This document shows, piece by piece, positions 17,536 to 26,649 of a DNA stretch of 64,000 nt. Origin of the DNA: an endosymbiont of Galathealinum brachiosum (GTDB lineage: Bacteria > Pseudomonadota > Gammaproteobacteria > SZUA-229); the NCBI GenBank assembly GCA_003349885.1, contig QFXC01000003.1:62001-126000 (forward strand), written 5' to 3'. Position 1 is the stretch's first letter. Every line of letters begins with the position of its first letter. Position numbers and translations under genes: made by a program. The notes below the pieces were generated by a model. That model was not told where the DNA came from, did not search any database, and saw nothing but the letters and a program-made list of their open reading frames with translations.

Positions 17536-17725
17536 GGATGTGTCAGTTTTACACTGCTCTGGCACATCTTCATCGGGGATTGAGCATCTTGTTAGCTCTG
17601 TCCCCTGTTTTGAGACCACGAGGAATTGATAGTGTAGTGAGTTGACTCCGTAATACTCTTGATGGCATCAATACAGGGGACAGGGCGCAAAAAACGCGAT
17701 CTTTCCCCGATGGAGATGTGTCATA
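17536..17725. repeat. Nested imperfect palindrome, REP/MITE-like intergenic element
   Basis: The 383-base spacer 17365-17747 has no gene but holds this element. Outer arms 17562-17580 and 17705-17723 pair at 17 of 19 positions, and inner arms 17597-17612 and 17671-17686 pair at 14 of 16. The inner arms carry GTCCCCTGT/ACAGGGGAC, like repeats mobilised by RAYT-type transposases in proteobacteria. No transposase is nearby. It lies between the epimerase stop (minus strand) and the leader of dsrE2. Confidence 0.5.
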
Positions 17726-17747
17726 ACAGTCGGTTTTTACAGACTTT

Positions 17748-18767
17748 TTACAGGTTTAAATCTTGATATGGTTGACTTAGTGAGATGTTAAGTGACTGAT
17801 TCTTATATGATTCCAGTGTGTCTAATAAGCTTGCTTGCCAGCTTACTTCCGGGTCATAACCGATTTGCTGATTGGTTTGCTTATTATCAATAACAGGACA
17901 TTTAAGCATATCAATCATAGCGGGAGTAAATAGAGGCTGGTTACCTATTTTATGTGTCTTACCCTGTAGCCAGAGAATAGGGCTAGCAAGAGATGAAGGT
18001 AGCCCCGGTCTTAGAGGAGTTGCTTTAATTTGTTCATTAATAAACGACATTACATCGGTATGTGATGCTGTTTCGGGGCCGGTTATATTCAGACTATGAT
18101 AACTGGACTCAAACGGTCCCAGTGCAGCCCGGACAAATGCCTGGCCAATATCATTACCATCAACTATTGGCAGATATCCTGATTTTCCTGTCACGTATGG
18201 AAGTATTGCCTGATTGCTACGCGCGAGGAGTAACGGCAAAAGCCCCATATTCAGTCGTTTACCCGAGTATAAACCAAGACGTAAATTTACAAACTGGCAT
18301 CGAGGGTCCTGATAATTTCGTAAATATTCTTCTACAGCAATATGGCAGTTGATCATTGGCCAGTAAGCGCGGGGTTTGCCAGTTGCATCTGCATTGTTAC
18401 GCTGGTTTATGCTAGCAGTATAGATACTACTCAAGTTTATAAACCGACTTACCCGCCATTCAATTGCGTGATTAATTAAGTCAAGAGTTGGTTCAAGATA
18501 GGTTTTATTACAGGTGTCTGCAGATTTTTCAAAACTACTCCAGCCTGCTGCATGACAAATAATATCAACGCCAACTAATACCCGGTCAAGATAGTCCGGG
18601 TCACGTAAATCTCCCTGACGTACTTCTCCTTTATAAGATGGAATTAGTTTTGATGGGGTGCGACAGGCGGCAACAATTTCCAGGTCCTGGTGTTGAATTT
18701 TCATCAGGGTTTCTAATATATGGCTACCTACAAATCCATTTGCTCCGGTGACGAGTATTTTTGTAAT
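17748..18767 (-). CDS. NAD-dependent epimerase/dehydratase (extended SDR), probable ATT start
   Basis: A 339 aa extended short-chain dehydrogenase-like protein. The Rossmann glycine motif VTGANGFVGSH lies upstream of the first available ATG (18704), so the true start must be further up. The frame opens at 18794 and has no ATG, GTG or TTG before the motif. ATT at 18767-18765 lies 8 bases after AGGA (18779-18776) and gives a protein starting ITKILVTGANG (Met-TKILV if initiated there). Other blocks: CHAAGWSS, NLSSIYTA, and a substrate region with NLRLGLYSGK. The usual YxxxK catalytic pair is replaced by a WPMINCHIAVEEY-like segment, so activity is uncertain. Substrate unknown. Confidence 0.75.
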   Translation of the reverse strand: MTKILVTGANGFVGSHILETLMKIQHQDLEIVAACRTPSKLIPSYKGEVRQGDLRDPDYLDRVLVGVDIICHAAGWSSFEKSADTCNKTYLEPTLDLINHAIEWRVSRFINLSSIYTASINQRNNADATGKPRAYWPMINCHIAVEEYLRNYQDPRCQFVNLRLGLYSGKRLNMGLLPLLLARSNQAILPYVTGKSGYLPIVDGNDIGQAFVRAALGPFESSYHSLNITGPETASHTDVMSFINEQIKATPLRPGLPSSLASPILWLQGKTHKIGNQPLFTPAMIDMLKCPVIDNKQTNQQIGYDPEVSWQASLLDTLESYKNQSLNISLSQPYQDLNL

Positions 18768-18847
18768 TAGTTTATTCCTGTAAAACGGTTTGAGTTATTA
18801 AATCATGAGTGAGTTTATCAGACAATTTTTTATAATAGTGATGCGTA

Positions 18848-21800
18848 TCAGTTAGATGTGCTTTCAAGTAAACGCTCAAACTCATCGGCGGGTAATGGTT
18901 TGCTAAATAAATACCCCTGAGCATAATCACACTTTAAGTCTTTTAATAAACTCAGCTGTTGTTCTGTTTCAACACCTTCAGCTACTACTTTTAAGTTAAG
19001 CCCATGAGCCATTGCAATGGCAGCATTAACAAGTTCCAGATCTGCTTTGGAGTTAGTAATATCATTAATAAAACTACGATCGATTTTTAATACATTAAAT
19101 GGATAACTACGCAGATAACTAAGGGATGAATAACCGGTACCAAAATCATCCATTGAAATTTTTAAACCTAATTTATGTAATTCATCGAGTGCAGTATCTA
19201 TATAACTGTGTCCACTCATTAATACACCTTCGGTTATTTCCAGTTCAATTAAATGGTTTGGTAATCTGGATTGTTTAAGTGTTTTTTCTATGAAACTTAC
19301 TAAATTAGGGTCTCTAAACTGACGGGGAGACAGGTTAATTGCAACATTATAATCGGTGTTATGTTTTTCCCGCCATATAGATGTTTTGTTAATAGCTTCA
19401 GTCAATACAAATTCACCAATGGGTAAAATTAATCCGGTTTGTTCTGCTACTGGTATAAACTCATCAGGTGAAACATTTTTTAGGGCCTTGTTATGCCAGC
19501 GCAATAAAGCTTCAGCGCCCATTATTTTTCCAGAACTGATATTCATTTTAGCCTGATAATATATTTCAAACTCTCCACGATCCAGAGCACCATGAATTTG
19601 CTCTTCCAGAGCAAGACGACGTAAAGCTTCCTTGTTCATTGCATCGGTAAAAAAGGTGTAAGTGTTGCGGCCATGATCTTTTGAGTTATACATGGCGGAG
19701 TCAGCGTTTCTCAATAACTCTGATGCGTCTTTACCATCGCCCGGGTAAATGGCAATGCCAATGCTGGCAGTTAAAATAAGCTCCCGGTTTTCAATTCTAA
19801 ATGCTTTTCTGAACTGCTCCAGCAGGTTCTCGGCAATTGGCTGTGCATCCGTTGCATTAATAAGCCCGCCTAACAATATGATAAATTCATCACCACCTAG
19901 TCGTCCAACTGTATCCTGTGTGCGTACTACGCTATTAAGCCTATGTGCTGCTTCAATTAGTAAGTTATCACCTGTTTCATGCCCCAGTGTGTCGTTAACT
20001 TTTTTGAAATCATCAAGATCTAGAAAGAGTACAGCAACTTTTTCATCATTACGTTCAGTTTCATGTAATAGCTGTGACAAACGGTCTAGAGAAAGAAAAC
20101 GATTTGGTAAATCAGTTAAAGTGTCGAAATTGGCCTGATGTAGTATTTTTTTGTCTGCTTTCAGTCTACTGGTTATATCAGTAATAGCTGCTGTCATTAA
20201 AAAATTTCCAGATAATTTTATTTTTGACAGACTTACTTCAATATTTAATTCATCACCATTTTTTTTATATACCGTAATTGGCTGTCTGGACATAGAAGAA
20301 ACATAATCCTGATTGCTATTTTTATACTCATCTATTAATGAATTGTGAATATTGTGATGTGTAACAGGAAGAAGTTTATCAAGCGGATGGTTTATAACTT
20401 CTTTACCGCTATAACCAAAAGTTCTTTCTGCTGCTTTATTAAAAAGAACAATATTATAATGTTCATTTATTGCAATAATAGCGGTTGGGGAGAGCTCTAA
20501 TAAACTATGATAACGCTCTTCACTATTGTGCAAGTTCTCTTCAGCAACTGAACGATGATATATTTCATTCTCAAGAACCAGATTTTTATGTGTTAGTTCG
20601 CTTTCAACAAAACGCCGGCTCTCGCTAAATAAAACGACTAACCAGGCAATAATTAAATAAAGAATAGATGAAATAAAAAACAGATTAATATAAACATTCT
20701 GTACTGCGATTAAATGTTTTTCATCAATACCATCAGCCCTTACCATGTAAGTTGTCCAGAGTATAAATCCGGTTGCGGTCAGCAGGCTGATTATAATAAG
20801 TAAAAAACTAATTAGTCTTCTAATGCCACCCTGTTGCATATGTTTTTCCAGCAGTGGTTCGACCAAGTTGATGGCTTTTTCTCGCAGGCTGAATTCAGGC
20901 TTGTCTTTGCAGCTGTCGTGGCAACGTGACTCCAGTGTGCAGCATAATGAACAAATATTAGACTGATACATTCTGCAGCTTGCCATATCTGTTGTGGCGT
21001 ATTGAATTCCACATACACCGCATATGTGTGTAGGCTGATCGCTCAGGTTTAGACTTTCTCGTGCTATGTAGTATTTTCCACGGGTGATAATAGCGATTAT
21101 TGGGCTAAGTATAAAAGCGATTACCAGTGCAATGATGGATGAAAAAGCCTGCATTTGTTCACCGAGTAAACCGGAAAATGCGATTACAGAAATGATAGAA
21201 GCTATTAAAGTACTAAAAACACCAACTGGATTTATTTTGAATAAATGAGCGCGTTTAAATTCGATCATCGGTGGACTAAGGCCCAGAGGTTTGTTAATAA
21301 CCAGGTCTGCAACAATAGCGGCTATCCAGGCGATGGCAATATTTGAATACAGGCCAAGTATTTTCTCAAGCACATCAAATACGCCGATTTCCATTAAAAT
21401 TAAAGCGATGGTTATATTAAATACTAACCAGACAACACGTCCCGGATGTGAGTGAGTGACACGTGAGAAAAAATTTGACCAGGCAAGTGACCCCGCGTAA
21501 GCATTGGTTACATTGATTTTAATTTGCGACAGAATAACAAATATAAAACTGATACTTAATGCAACAGAGGGGTTTTCGAAAACATAGGTGTACGCAGCGT
21601 TATACATGTAAATTGGTTCACGGGCCTCATATATAGATGCTCCACCCAGTAGTACCAGTGCCGCGAGCAGTATGCCACCAATCTGCTTTAAAAATCCCAG
21701 TACAACCCAGCCTGGTCCGGCAAGAATGACAGCAAACCACCACTTAAAACGGTTTTCTTTTTTCTTATCGGGCATAAAACGCAGGTAATCAACCTGTTCA

Positions 21801-22519
21801 CCTATCTGAGCAATAAGTGCTAATGAAATACCTAATGCGAAACCAAAATGATAAAAGGAAAATTCTGAACTACCTGATTTTGTCCCGGAAAAATTAAAAA
21901 AACTGGTTAATAAGTCTGGCTCTTTTAACAGGATCATCACAAATGGCAATATCATTAATGTAAGCCATATAGGTAGAGTGATTAATTGCAGACGATTGAT
22001 TGCGGTCATACCATAAAAAACAATCGGAATAATGATGATAGAGCAAAGGGCATAACCAATATATAAAGGTAACCCCGTGTAAAGCAGTAGAGCCTGAGCC
22101 ATAATCGAGGCTTCAATCGCAAAAAATATAAAACAGAATGAGGCGTAAATTAAAGAGGTAATGGTAGAGCCCAGGTAACCAAAACCGGCAGCCCGGGTTA
22201 GCAGATCTATATCTATATTGTATTTTGCAGCATGGTAGCAAATAGGAAAACCCATAAGAAAAATTATGATTGAAGCTGCAAGAATGCCCCAGAATGCATT
22301 TTCAATACCATAGGTAATGGCGATACTGGCACCAATAGCTTCAAGAGCGAGAAATGAAATACTACCTAAAGCCGTATTGGCTACGAGAAACTCAGACCAG
22401 TTACGAAAGCTGGAAGGGGAGTAACGCAGGGCATAGTCTTCAATCGATTCAGCAGCTACAAACTTATTGTATTCGCGGCGTTTGATTTCGACATTAGATT
22501 GCTTGTTGTGTTTAGGCAT
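18848..22519 (-). CDS. NCS1 transporter-like / Cys-rich / PAS / GGDEF / EAL fusion protein
   Basis: A 1223 aa protein. Residues ~40-480 form about 12 membrane helices with the layout of NCS1 cytosine/purine permeases (SFRNWSEFLVANTALGSISF; IAQIGEQVDYLRFMP). A Cys cluster follows at ~495-540 (CGVCG, CRMYQSNICSLCC, CHDSC), which may bind zinc or an Fe-S cluster. Next come two membrane helices (~570-640), a PAS domain (~665-790), a GGDEF domain with intact RLGGDEF and an RxxD inhibitory site five residues before it, and an EAL domain with EALLRW, DDFGTGYSSL and AEGVET. Both c-di-GMP synthesis and hydrolysis look possible. The transporter part probably senses or imports a nucleobase-like ligand, by analogy with transporter-kinase fusions such as CbrA. 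Confidence 0.85.
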   Translation of the reverse strand: MPKHNKQSNVEIKRREYNKFVAAESIEDYALRYSPSSFRNWSEFLVANTALGSISFLALEAIGASIAITYGIENAFWGILAASIIIFLMGFPICYHAAKYNIDIDLLTRAAGFGYLGSTITSLIYASFCFIFFAIEASIMAQALLLYTGLPLYIGYALCSIIIIPIVFYGMTAINRLQLITLPIWLTLMILPFVMILLKEPDLLTSFFNFSGTKSGSSEFSFYHFGFALGISLALIAQIGEQVDYLRFMPDKKKENRFKWWFAVILAGPGWVVLGFLKQIGGILLAALVLLGGASIYEAREPIYMYNAAYTYVFENPSVALSISFIFVILSQIKINVTNAYAGSLAWSNFFSRVTHSHPGRVVWLVFNITIALILMEIGVFDVLEKILGLYSNIAIAWIAAIVADLVINKPLGLSPPMIEFKRAHLFKINPVGVFSTLIASIISVIAFSGLLGEQMQAFSSIIALVIAFILSPIIAIITRGKYYIARESLNLSDQPTHICGVCGIQYATTDMASCRMYQSNICSLCCTLESRCHDSCKDKPEFSLREKAINLVEPLLEKHMQQGGIRRLISFLLIIISLLTATGFILWTTYMVRADGIDEKHLIAVQNVYINLFFISSILYLIIAWLVVLFSESRRFVESELTHKNLVLENEIYHRSVAEENLHNSEERYHSLLELSPTAIIAINEHYNIVLFNKAAERTFGYSGKEVINHPLDKLLPVTHHNIHNSLIDEYKNSNQDYVSSMSRQPITVYKKNGDELNIEVSLSKIKLSGNFLMTAAITDITSRLKADKKILHQANFDTLTDLPNRFLSLDRLSQLLHETERNDEKVAVLFLDLDDFKKVNDTLGHETGDNLLIEAAHRLNSVVRTQDTVGRLGGDEFIILLGGLINATDAQPIAENLLEQFRKAFRIENRELILTASIGIAIYPGDGKDASELLRNADSAMYNSKDHGRNTYTFFTDAMNKEALRRLALEEQIHGALDRGEFEIYYQAKMNISSGKIMGAEALLRWHNKALKNVSPDEFIPVAEQTGLILPIGEFVLTEAINKTSIWREKHNTDYNVAINLSPRQFRDPNLVSFIEKTLKQSRLPNHLIELEITEGVLMSGHSYIDTALDELHKLGLKISMDDFGTGYSSLSYLRSYPFNVLKIDRSFINDITNSKADLELVNAAIAMAHGLNLKVVAEGVETEQQLSLLKDLKCDYAQGYLFSKPLPADEFERLLESTSN

Positions 22520-22716
22520 ATTTACTTATGTGAGAGCTAAGTAGGTTTTATGAGTGCCAGTGTTATAAGCAGGGCGCTCTTCAAAGGTGCATAGGTAATA
22601 TATAGGTGTGAAACAGGCCTTTTGCAATGAACTTCAAGGCTACTGTCTTTATGTTTTGGTTTTATTCAAATGAATAAGTTTAAGTGTTTCTTCTAGTGCA
22701 AGTTGCTTAAAAAAAC

Positions 22717-22733
22717 GGGGGGCGGAGTCAAAA
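22717..22733 (+). repeat. REP-like single arm
   Basis: GGGGGGCGGAGTCAAAA resembles the minus-strand arm GGGGTCGGAGTAAAAT at 15989-16004. Only one arm is evident here. Confidence 0.35.
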
Positions 22734-22835
22734 TAATTTATTTTAATGCTGGTTTTGAATATGTAGGGTATTACTATGATTGCGACTTCAAAATTAGTAT
22801 TGAGAGTCAGGGCTCGTTTCGTATTGCTTGTGATA

Positions 22836-22853
22836 TCGTCAGCTAAAGCTAAT
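22836..22853 (+). repeat. Short dispersed repeat, copy 2
   Basis: TCGTCAGCTAAAGCTAAT matches copy 1 (15435-15452) at 16 of 18 positions. It is located just after the end of cbbR (minus strand). Confidence 0.35.
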
Positions 22854-22879
22854 TCATACAAAGAACGTTTCTTTATAAT

Positions 22880-23806
22880 TCAAGATTCAGGTAAACGAAT
22901 GAATTTAACCGCTTCATCTAATACAAACTGCTTAAATTCCTGAGCCACCGGTGACAGGCGCTTTCCGCTACGTTGAACAATGTGCCAGTGACGTTGAATA
23001 GGGAAGTCTGTTACGTTAAGGATCGCGAGACGTTGGGTTTCCAGCTCTAGTTCTAATGTATGTATCGATACCAGTCCCAAACCCAGACCCGCTTCAACCG
23101 CCTGTTTAATGGCTTCATTTGAACTCATCTCTATACCAGTGTGAAAACTAACTTGATGTTCATCAAAGAAACGTTGAATAGCACCTCGAGTACCTGAGCC
23201 GCTTTCACGTACTACGAAATGTTCATCTTCAAAGCGTTCTAAAGGTATATTTTGCTCAGTAACAAGAGGGTGATTGGGAGGGGCGATAATAACTAATGGG
23301 TTTACCATAAAAGCTTCTGATTCAACCTCAACGCCTTCAGGTGGCTGTCCCATTATAACGAGGTCAGGTTCGTTGTTAGCTAACTGCTCTTGTAAGCTTT
23401 TACGGTTGGTGATGTCCAGGCTGATGGTGACATCTTTGTAACGTTGTGAAAATGCGGCGAGTAGGCGAGTAGCAAAGTGGCTAGCGGTGGTGGCAACAGA
23501 TATAGCCAACTTACCACTGCTGCCTCCTTTTAGTTCTTCTAATACAATTTCTGCCTCATCTAACAGGTGTCCGATACTCTGGCTATAGGCAAAGATTTCT
23601 CGGCCCGCGTCGGTAAGATGCATTTTTTTACCTATTTGCTCAAATAAAGGAAGCCCAACAACCTCCTCTAACTGTTTGATTTGCATAGAAACACCGGGTT
23701 GGCTGAGGTGTAATTCCTTAGCGGCACGGGTATAACTTAAATGCCGCGCAGCGGATTCAAATACTTTCAGTTGTCGAAATGTGAGATTGAGAGCCATATG
23801 TGACAA
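22880..23806 (-). CDS. cbbR: LysR-type regulator of CO2 fixation
   Basis: A 308 aa LysR-family protein. The N-terminal helix-turn-helix reads LTFRQLKVFESAARHLSYTRAAKELHLSQ-type (split here to its key parts FRQLKVFE, SYTRAAKEL, QPGVSMQIKQLEE), followed by the linker helix and a two-lobed effector domain with FATRLLAAFSQRY and VMGQPPEGVEVESE. These features match CbbR. It is divergent from cbbM with 158 bases between starts, the usual arrangement in which CbbR binds the shared region and activates RuBisCO in response to metabolic effectors. A candidate operator lies at 23811-23847. ATG 23806 or the second Met (23797) may be used. Confidence 0.92.
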   Translation of the reverse strand: MSHMALNLTFRQLKVFESAARHLSYTRAAKELHLSQPGVSMQIKQLEEVVGLPLFEQIGKKMHLTDAGREIFAYSQSIGHLLDEAEIVLEELKGGSSGKLAISVATTASHFATRLLAAFSQRYKDVTISLDITNRKSLQEQLANNEPDLVIMGQPPEGVEVESEAFMVNPLVIIAPPNHPLVTEQNIPLERFEDEHFVVRESGSGTRGAIQRFFDEHQVSFHTGIEMSSNEAIKQAVEAGLGLGLVSIHTLELELETQRLAILNVTDFPIQRHWHIVQRSGKRLSPVAQEFKQFVLDEAVKFIRLPES

Positions 23807-23810
23807 TTTG

Positions 23811-23847
23811 TGATTAATGTATAAGTATTAGCTTATCATAATAATCA
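23811..23847. promoter_or_regulatory. Candidate CbbR operator between cbbR and cbbM
   Basis: An imperfect dyad: outer arms TGATTA (23811-23816) and TAATCA (23842-23847), and an inner TAAGTATTAGCTTA (23822-23835) that fits the TNA-N8-TNA form described for CbbR sites. It starts 5 bases upstream of the cbbR start codon, and so could serve autoregulation as well as cbbM activation. Confidence 0.45.
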
Positions 23848-23964
23848 AAAACTTTGAGTGTTATCTATGGTTACTAGGTTTTATAGTGGCCGTCCCTGAT
23901 GAAAGGGGCTTAAATTTTAAGTCGCTGGAAGCAGCCCGAATTTTAAATAACTGAGGAGATCTAA

Positions 23965-25347
23965 ATGGATCAGTCAGCACGTTATGCAGACCTAAGTCTG
24001 GATGAAGCAACACTTATAGCCGACGGCGGCCACATGTTAGTGGCTTACACTATGACACCAATGCCTGGTTTTGGTGGATATTTAGAAACTGCAGCTCACT
24101 TTGCAGCTGAATCATCTACTGGTACTAACGTTGAAGTATCTACTACAGATGACTTCACTAAAGGCCTTGATGCAATGGTATATGAGATTGATGAAGCTAA
24201 AGGCATCATGAAAATCGCATATCCTAATGACCTGTTTGATCGTAACGTTATTGATGGCCGTTCAATGGTTGTATCTTTCCTTACACTTGCTATTGGTAAT
24301 AACCAGGGCATGGGTGATGTGCAATGTGCACAGATGATCGATTTCTACGTTCCTAAAGCAATGCTTAATTCTTTCGATGGTCCTTCAGTAGATATCACTG
24401 ATATGTGGAATATCTTAGATCGTCCACGTGAAAACGGTGGTTACATCGCAGGTACTATCATCAAGCCTAAGCTTGGTTTACGTCCAGAGCCTTTTGCTGA
24501 AGCTGCATACCAGTTCTGGTTAGGTGGCGATTTCATCAAAAATGATGAACCTCAAGGTAACCAGGTTTTCTGCCCAATGAAAAAGGTTATTCCTTTAGTT
24601 TCTGATGCAATGAAACGTGCACAGGACGAAACTGGCGAAGCTAAAATCTTCTCTGCAAACATCACTGCAGACGATCACCACGAAATGTGTGCTCGTGCTG
24701 ACTACATCTTAGAAACTTTCGGTTCAAATGCTCACGCAGTTGCATTCTTAGTTGACGGTTATGTTGGTGGCCCAGGTATGGTTACAACTGCACGTCGTAA
24801 CTACCCTGGTCAGTATTTACATTATCATCGTGCTGGTCACGGTGCGGTCACTTCTCCTTCATCTGTACGTGGTTACACTGCATTTGTTCTTGCTAAGCTT
24901 TCTCGTCTTATGGGTGCGTCTGGTATCCATGTAGGTACAATGGGCTTCGGTAAAATGGAAGGTGGTTCAGACGATCGTAATATCGCATACATGATCGAAC
25001 AAGATAGTGCTGATGGTCCGGTTTATCACCAGGAATGGCACGGTATGAAGCCAACTACGCCAATTATCTCTGGTGGTATGAACGCGTTACGTCTACCTGG
25101 TTTCTTCGAAAACTTAGGTCACGGCAACGTAATCAACACTTCTGGTGGTGGTTCTTACGGTCACATCGATTCTCCTGCAGCAGGTGCTAAGTCTTTACGT
25201 CAAGCATTTGAATGTTGGAAAGCTGGCGCTGACCCAATCGAATTCGCTAAAGAGCATAACGAATTTGCTCGTGCATTCGAGTCATTCCCTGGCGATGCAG
25301 ATTCATTGTTCCCAGGTTGGAGAGACAAGCTAGGCGTTCACAAGTAA
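23965..25347 (+). CDS. cbbM: Ribulose-1,5-bisphosphate carboxylase, form II
   Basis: The CO2-fixing enzyme of the Calvin cycle in its form II (large-subunit dimer, no small subunit). At 460 aa it aligns closely with Rhodospirillum rubrum RuBisCO. The catalytic lysine is Lys167 in [11 protein letters not shown]. The carbamylated Lys192 with metal ligands Asp194 and Glu195 is in [14 protein letters not shown]. The loop 6 region is [17 protein letters not shown] precedes ATG 23965. The codon use is visibly richer in C-ending codons than in neighbours, consistent with very high expression. A strong terminator follows, so most transcripts should be monocistronic, with cbbQ/O reached by readthrough or a second promoter. 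Confidence 0.99.
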   Translation: MDQSARYADLSLDEATLIADGGHMLVAYTMTPMPGFGGYLETAAHFAAESSTGTNVEVSTTDDFTKGLDAMVYEIDEAKGIMKIAYPNDLFDRNVIDGRSMVVSFLTLAIGNNQGMGDVQCAQMIDFYVPKAMLNSFDGPSVDITDMWNILDRPRENGGYIAGTIIKPKLGLRPEPFAEAAYQFWLGGDFIKNDEPQGNQVFCPMKKVIPLVSDAMKRAQDETGEAKIFSANITADDHHEMCARADYILETFGSNAHAVAFLVDGYVGGPGMVTTARRNYPGQYLHYHRAGHGAVTSPSSVRGYTAFVLAKLSRLMGASGIHVGTMGFGKMEGGSDDRNIAYMIEQDSADGPVYHQEWHGMKPTTPIISGGMNALRLPGFFENLGHGNVINTSGGGSYGHIDSPAAGAKSLRQAFECWKAGADPIEFAKEHNEFARAFESFPGDADSLFPGWRDKLGVHK

Positions 25348-25415
25348 GAATAATTGGTGTATTTGTCGCTCTTTGCCATCCTCGGCGCCGCGACAACCCG
25401 TTCTTCGTGAACATA

Positions 25416-25450
25416 AAAAGACCCTCGCCACTTCGGTGGGGGTTTTTTTT
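25416..25450 (+). terminator. Rho-independent terminator after cbbM
   Basis: GC-rich hairpin with a TTCG tetraloop (CCAC/GTGG and CCC/GGG pairs with a three-base bulge), bracketed by AAAAAG on the left and a run of eight T on the right (25443-25450). It lies 69 bases after the cbbM stop. Confidence 0.85.
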
Positions 25451-25558
25451 CTCTAAAATAAACGAAACTCGTTTATAAACGTAAAAGCATTTAATTAATA
25501 ATTGTTTTTACCTTTATTTTCGTAAAAGAATTTAGCACTAAATTTAGGAAACCATGCC

Positions 25559-26368
25559 ATGACTGACGTAGATATCGAACAATATAAAGTAAAAGAAGAG
25601 CCATTTTACGGTGCTCAGGATGATGAGGTTGAGCTTTATGAAGCGGCTTATGAAGCGCGCTTGCCTGTAATGATTAAAGGTCCAACCGGTTGTGGTAAGT
25701 CTCGTTTTATTGAGCACATGGCATGGAAATTAGGTAAACCTTTAATTACTGTTGCCTGTAATGAAGATATGACGGCTTCTGATTTAGTCGGCCGTTATTT
25801 GTTAGATGCTAACGGTACACGTTGGTTAGATGGCCCGTTAACAACAGCTGCCCGTATTGGTGCAATTTGTTACCTTGATGAAATTGTTGAAGCACGTCAG
25901 GATACTACGGTTGTAATTCACCCATTAACTGACCATCGTCGCCAGCTTCCTTTAGATAAAAAAGGTGAGTTAATTGATGCGCACCCTGATTTCCAGTTAG
26001 TTATTTCATATAACCCGGGTTACCAGAGTTTGATGAAAGATCTAAAACAGTCTACAAAACAGCGTTTTACGGGTCTTGATTTTGATTACCCTGATACAGC
26101 TACAGAAGCAGGTATTGTAGAAAAAGAATCTGGTTGCGATGCAGAAACAGCTGCTAAATTAGTAAAAATTGCACACACTGCGCGTAACCTTAAAGGTCAT
26201 GGTTTAGATGAAGGTATCTCAACTCGTTTATTAGTTTACGGAGCAACTTTAATGAGTAAAGGTATCGAAGCGAAAGCGGCATGCCGTATGGCAATGGTTC
26301 GTCCGATTACAGATGATTCTGATATTCGCAGTACATTAGATCACTCTATTGATAGTATTTTTGGTTAA
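25559..26368 (+). CDS. cbbQ: RuBisCO activase AAA+ ATPase
   Basis: A 269 aa MoxR-group AAA+ protein. Walker A is GPTGCGKSR (near residue 40), Walker B ICYLDEIVEA (near 105), and the sensor/arginine finger region is VISYNPGYQSLMKDLK with TKQRFTG. With CbbO it forms a hexameric motor that removes inhibitory sugar phosphates from RuBisCO. Its position behind cbbM fits exactly. Its N-terminus (MTDVDIEQYKVKEEP) resembles the N-terminus of the CbbO gene downstream (MTDIDIQKYRSK). A/G-rich TAGGAAACC precedes the ATG. Confidence 0.96.
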   Translation: MTDVDIEQYKVKEEPFYGAQDDEVELYEAAYEARLPVMIKGPTGCGKSRFIEHMAWKLGKPLITVACNEDMTASDLVGRYLLDANGTRWLDGPLTTAARIGAICYLDEIVEARQDTTVVIHPLTDHRRQLPLDKKGELIDAHPDFQLVISYNPGYQSLMKDLKQSTKQRFTGLDFDYPDTATEAGIVEKESGCDAETAAKLVKIAHTARNLKGHGLDEGISTRLLVYGATLMSKGIEAKAACRMAMVRPITDDSDIRSTLDHSIDSIFG

Positions 26369-26398
26369 AAAGATAAAAGCTTTTTGCTGTAAATAAAC

Positions 26399-26418
26399 GC
26401 AAAATTCACAAATTTTGC
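26399..26418 (+). terminator. AT-rich hairpin after cbbQ, weak terminator candidate
   Basis: A perfect 8-bp stem (26399-26406 with 26411-26418) around CACA, 31 bases after the cbbQ stop. No T-run follows, so it may only slow transcription or stabilise the cbbQ mRNA end. Confidence 0.3.
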
Positions 26419-26443
26419 TGATTAGATTGGTAAAAAGTTAAAA

Positions 26444-26580
26444 CGTCATTCCCGAATGCTTGTGTCGGGAGTCTAGCGACTTTACTGTACTTAGGGTCAC
26501 TGGTTCCCCGGCACAGGTATTACTTCGGGCTCCTGCTCTTCGCTTCACGGCCAGGCAGAGTCTGTTTAAATCTTTCCAGA
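26444..26580. repeat. Repeat-like spacer between cbbQ and cbbO
   Basis: The 281-base gap 26369-26649 holds CGTCATTCCCGA at 26444-26455 followed by TCGGGAGTCT at 26465-26474, a hairpin with 6-bp arms TCCCGA/TCGGGA. This is the form of a widespread proteobacterial intergenic repeat (CGTCATTCCCG...CGGGAATC). The next ~100 bases are more GC-rich than the surroundings and contain GTCACTGGTTCCCCGG, which is also usual in such elements. No coding gene is seen. Confidence 0.45.
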
Positions 26581-26649
26581 AGATTTAATCGGGGATGAAA
26601 AATATAATTAACTGAATTGTATTTACTCGCATGTTATGCGGAAAAAACT

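Larger units (their letters stand above)
22520..22879. other. 360-base spacer between the fusion gene and cbbR, no convincing gene
   Basis: I see no gene supported by a ribosome site or family likeness. A 70-codon open frame on the minus strand (22649-22861) is composed largely of AT-rich repeat-like sequence and is not accepted. The spacer contains a single REP-like arm (22717-22733) and copy 2 of a short palindromic repeat (22836-22853). The promoter of the large fusion gene is expected between about 22520 and 22620. Confidence 0.5.

Noticed and set aside
22649..22861. 70-codon minus-strand open frame between the fusion gene and cbbR
   Set aside because: No ribosome site, no recognisable domain, and it overlaps two repeat sequences; it is probably non-coding.
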